A DNA stretch of 7,270 nucleotides, from positions 33,963-41,232 of the forward strand of contig NZFT01000074.1 in the NCBI GenBank assembly GCA_002690755.1, given 5' to 3'. Both the position numbers and the translations under genes were made by a program. Every line of letters starts with the position of its first letter. Position 1 is the stretch's first letter. The stretch comes from Phycisphaerae bacterium (GTDB lineage: Bacteria > Planctomycetota > Phycisphaerae > Phycisphaerales > SM1A02). The notes under the pieces are model-generated. The model was not told the origin of the DNA. It searched no databases and saw nothing but the letters and a program-made list of their open reading frames with translations. Shown here in pieces: positions 5,465 to 7,270 of this stretch.

Positions 5465-7270
5465 CAGGCGGACCAGCACCGAAACCGAGGTCTCGTGCAG
5501 CCGACCGTCGGACGCCAGTTCATGCCATGCCCGAAGCACGCCGGACCAGCGGGCGTAGGCGTCCGGATCGCCGAGCTCCCGGATCGCGCGATCGATGCCG
5601 CTCTCGATCGCGACGCGGCGGGCCCTGGATTCCCGGTCACCGCGGCGGGATTCGGGAACGAAGCGCCCGATCTTCGCGATGATCGGCGGCAACCACTCCC
5701 GGATCGGTATCTCCGCCCGCATCCTTCGGTCGAACGCCACGAGATCGACGCGGGCGAGGTAGACCCGTTCGATGCGGTCGCCACGAGCCCGTCGCACGCC
5801 CAGTCGTCGCCGCAGACGGCGCCGGTGATCGAGACTGCTCGCGGCGACCGCGAGCGCGAACACGTCCCGGGCCAGCATCGCCTCACCGAGCGGAAGGATC
5901 GCGAGTCGCGTCAGTTCACGCCCGGTATCGCCCCGATCGGCGGCATGGAGCTGACCGATCCGGTCGAGATACTGGTCGACCAGCGCCCGTCCGCCCCGCC
6001 GGAAGAGGCTCGCGACGGCCAGCAGCAGGTCATCGACCGCCACCCGCCCGGCTTCGCTCTCGAGCAGACCGGGAACCGTCTCGAGGGCCTGTTGGATCCT
6101 TTGATGGAGCCAGCGAGCGGAACTCGGCCCACGATGCAGACGCGTCTCGAGGACGATCTCCCGTCGACGCCGGGCGAACAGCTCGACCGTGGCCGAGCTC
6201 GATCCCCCGCCGCTCTGCGGTGACTCGGCCAGCAGCCGCCCGAACCGGAACGCCTCACCGGTGCGACCGAACCCGACCCGTTCCAGACGCTGCGCGGCCT
6301 CGGTGATCGCCTCGAGCGAGACGGGGACGAGTCCACGCTGGTACGCGATCCCGGTCAGCACCACGTCGAGCAGACGACGATTGCCGAACTGCTGGATGAC
6401 TCTCGGAAGAATCGCATCGACCAGGTCCCCCGGCGTGCCGCAGTGTCGAGCCGCTTCGGACTGCAACGTCGCCGCCACGTCCGGAAGGGACGCTCGCTCG
6501 TCCGGCGGAGGCTCGGTGTTCGCCACGATCGAAGTCCGGCCCGGCGTCGCGACCCGGAGTTCGGAATCGGTCGCGATCGCCCGCAGCGTCTCGATCGGAT
6601 CCACGCCGAGCACCACGTCGGCCTCTCCCGGCGGAATCGAGGGAACCAGCGTGTCGACCACGTCCTCCCGAGCGGGCCGGGTGAAGAGCACCTGCGACCA
6701 GGCGGATGGATTCGAGGATCGGCTGGCGCCGAGATTGGCGAGTCGGACGTCGAAGCCCATCACCCGTCCGGCGAGCGCCACGAGACTCGCCGCGCCGCCC
6801 GGCGAGACCCCACGCACCCCGGCGACGTGGAACCGCCAGCGTCCCCGACCGCGATGCCGGAGGGTCGGCACGGTGATTCCAAGATCCTGCATCACCGGCG
6901 TGGCGACCTGAGGACTCCGCTGTCGGACGAGTTCGGTGATCTCGAGCAGGCGACCGACCCGCAGGACGAAGGATCGTCGAAGGCGGCTCCGCACCGGTTC
7001 GAACCGGTACCGACCTTGGACGTCGTCCGGTCGGGGAAGCGAACTGTCGATGGTGGGCTCCGCGAACGCCCGCACGCCGCACCCGTCGTCGATCCGCGTC
7101 TTCACCCGCAGGAGCGGTGAGTAACCGAGCCGATCGATCTCTTCGAGGTCCCGGGCGACGCCGCGTTCCCGCCGACGAACCACGAGGACCGAAGGGTGGG
7201 GCGCTCGAACCGCCTCACCGATGTCCTTCCGCAGCGAGACCTCGTCCTCGACCTCGACTCGACGGACCTG
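5447..7270 (-). CDS. Large 2-oxoacid/indolepyruvate:ferredoxin oxidoreductase-like protein with degenerate Fe-S segment, N-terminus outside window
   Basis: The frame is open to the right edge, giving the C-terminal 607 residues; numbering here is from the edge. Residues 1-33 (ending PSVLVVRR) resemble the end of the thiamine-diphosphate domain of IorA-type enzymes. Residues 53-80 align by eye with the ferredoxin-like segment, but only C64 remains of the expected cluster cysteines. Residues about 147-345 match the oxidoreductase gamma domain: GVRGVSPGGA (151-160) at the Gly-rich loop, PPGEADVVLGVDPIETLR (213-230), and GIAYQRGLVPVSLEAI (307-322), the last typical of the large fused proteobacterial enzymes. 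The remaining roughly 260 residues form an arginine-rich helical region, perhaps equivalent to the C-terminal domain of those fusions. The usual hGxxQ(K/R)GG block is replaced by LGASRSSNPSAW (180-191). Family members oxidise aryl pyruvates or other 2-oxoacids to acyl-CoA while reducing ferredoxin; whether this one does is doubtful. A GTG at 7183 is not the start, since similarity continues upstream. It ends 5 bases from rlmN, convergent. Confidence 0.7.
   Translation of the reverse strand, partial: QVRRVEVEDEVSLRKDIGEAVRAPHPSVLVVRRRERGVARDLEEIDRLGYSPLLRVKTRIDDGCGVRAFAEPTIDSSLPRPDDVQGRYRFEPVRSRLRRSFVLRVGRLLEITELVRQRSPQVATPVMQDLGITVPTLRHRGRGRWRFHVAGVRGVSPGGAASLVALAGRVMGFDVRLANLGASRSSNPSAWSQVLFTRPAREDVVDTLVPSIPPGEADVVLGVDPIETLRAIATDSELRVATPGRTSIVANTEPPPDERASLPDVAATLQSEAARHCGTPGDLVDAILPRVIQQFGNRRLLDVVLTGIAYQRGLVPVSLEAITEAAQRLERVGFGRTGEAFRFGRLLAESPQSGGGSSSATVELFARRRREIVLETRLHRGPSSARWLHQRIQQALETVPGLLESEAGRVAVDDLLLAVASLFRRGGRALVDQYLDRIGQLHAADRGDTGRELTRLAILPLGEAMLARDVFALAVAASSLDHRRRLRRRLGVRRARGDRIERVYLARVDLVAFDRRMRAEIPIREWLPPIIAKIGRFVPESRRGDRESRARRVAIESGIDRAIRELGDPDAYARWSGVLRAWHELASDGRLHETSVSVLVRLGRDAD

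Noticed and set aside
7181..7183. GTG as the true start of the oxidoreductase-like gene
   Set aside because: The frame stays open to the right edge, and the 29 upstream residues resemble the end of the thiamine-diphosphate domain of the same family, so the gene continues outside the window.
5447..7270. Antisense plus-strand frames (for example 5495-6223 and 6189-6911) as genes
   Set aside because: They lie opposite the oxidoreductase-like gene, which shows coherent family similarity throughout; the plus-strand translations are low-complexity Arg/Pro/Ser/Thr sequence.

Overview
The window is a compact, high-G+C bacterial chromosome segment (roughly two-thirds G+C by eye) carrying six protein genes in three transcription blocks. 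No tRNA, rRNA, CRISPR, insertion sequence or phage feature was seen. No stretch longer than about 150 bases lacks a gene. Planctomycetota (perhaps a Phycisphaerae-like lineage) is my best guess for the host: squalene is made by the three-enzyme HpnCDE route, the first genes of both divergent units lack Shine-Dalgarno sites, and the proteins are arginine-rich. Acidobacteriota or another hpnCDE-bearing phylum cannot be excluded.

Left block, minus strand, positions 3094 down to 1: hpnC, hpnD and hpnE in pathway order, each overlapping the next by ATGA. They convert farnesyl diphosphate to presqualene diphosphate (HpnD), then hydroxysqualene (HpnC), then squalene (HpnE). HpnE runs off the left edge and lacks its C-terminus.

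Middle block, plus strand, 3238-5441: ispH (last step of the MEP isoprenoid pathway) overlapping rlmN (23S rRNA/tRNA adenine-C2 methyltransferase), again by ATGA. The divergent spacer at 3095-3237 is the only sizeable non-coding region. It holds a dense cluster of CCGG-centred palindromes that could be an operator. The head-to-head layout places an enzyme making IPP/DMAPP beside the enzymes that turn their C15 product into squalene.

Right block, minus strand, from the right edge down to 5447: the C-terminal 607 residues of a large protein related to fused indolepyruvate:ferredoxin oxidoreductase. Its oxidoreductase gamma domain is recognisable, but the ferredoxin-like segment keeps one cysteine and the usual gamma-domain glycine-rich motifs are altered. 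It ends only 5 bases from the convergent rlmN stop. An 18-bp-arm imperfect inverted repeat spans both gene ends and is a candidate bidirectional terminator.

The items most worth a second look are the cysteine-depleted oxidoreductase, the hairpin shared by the two convergent gene ends, and the palindrome cluster between hpnC and ispH.
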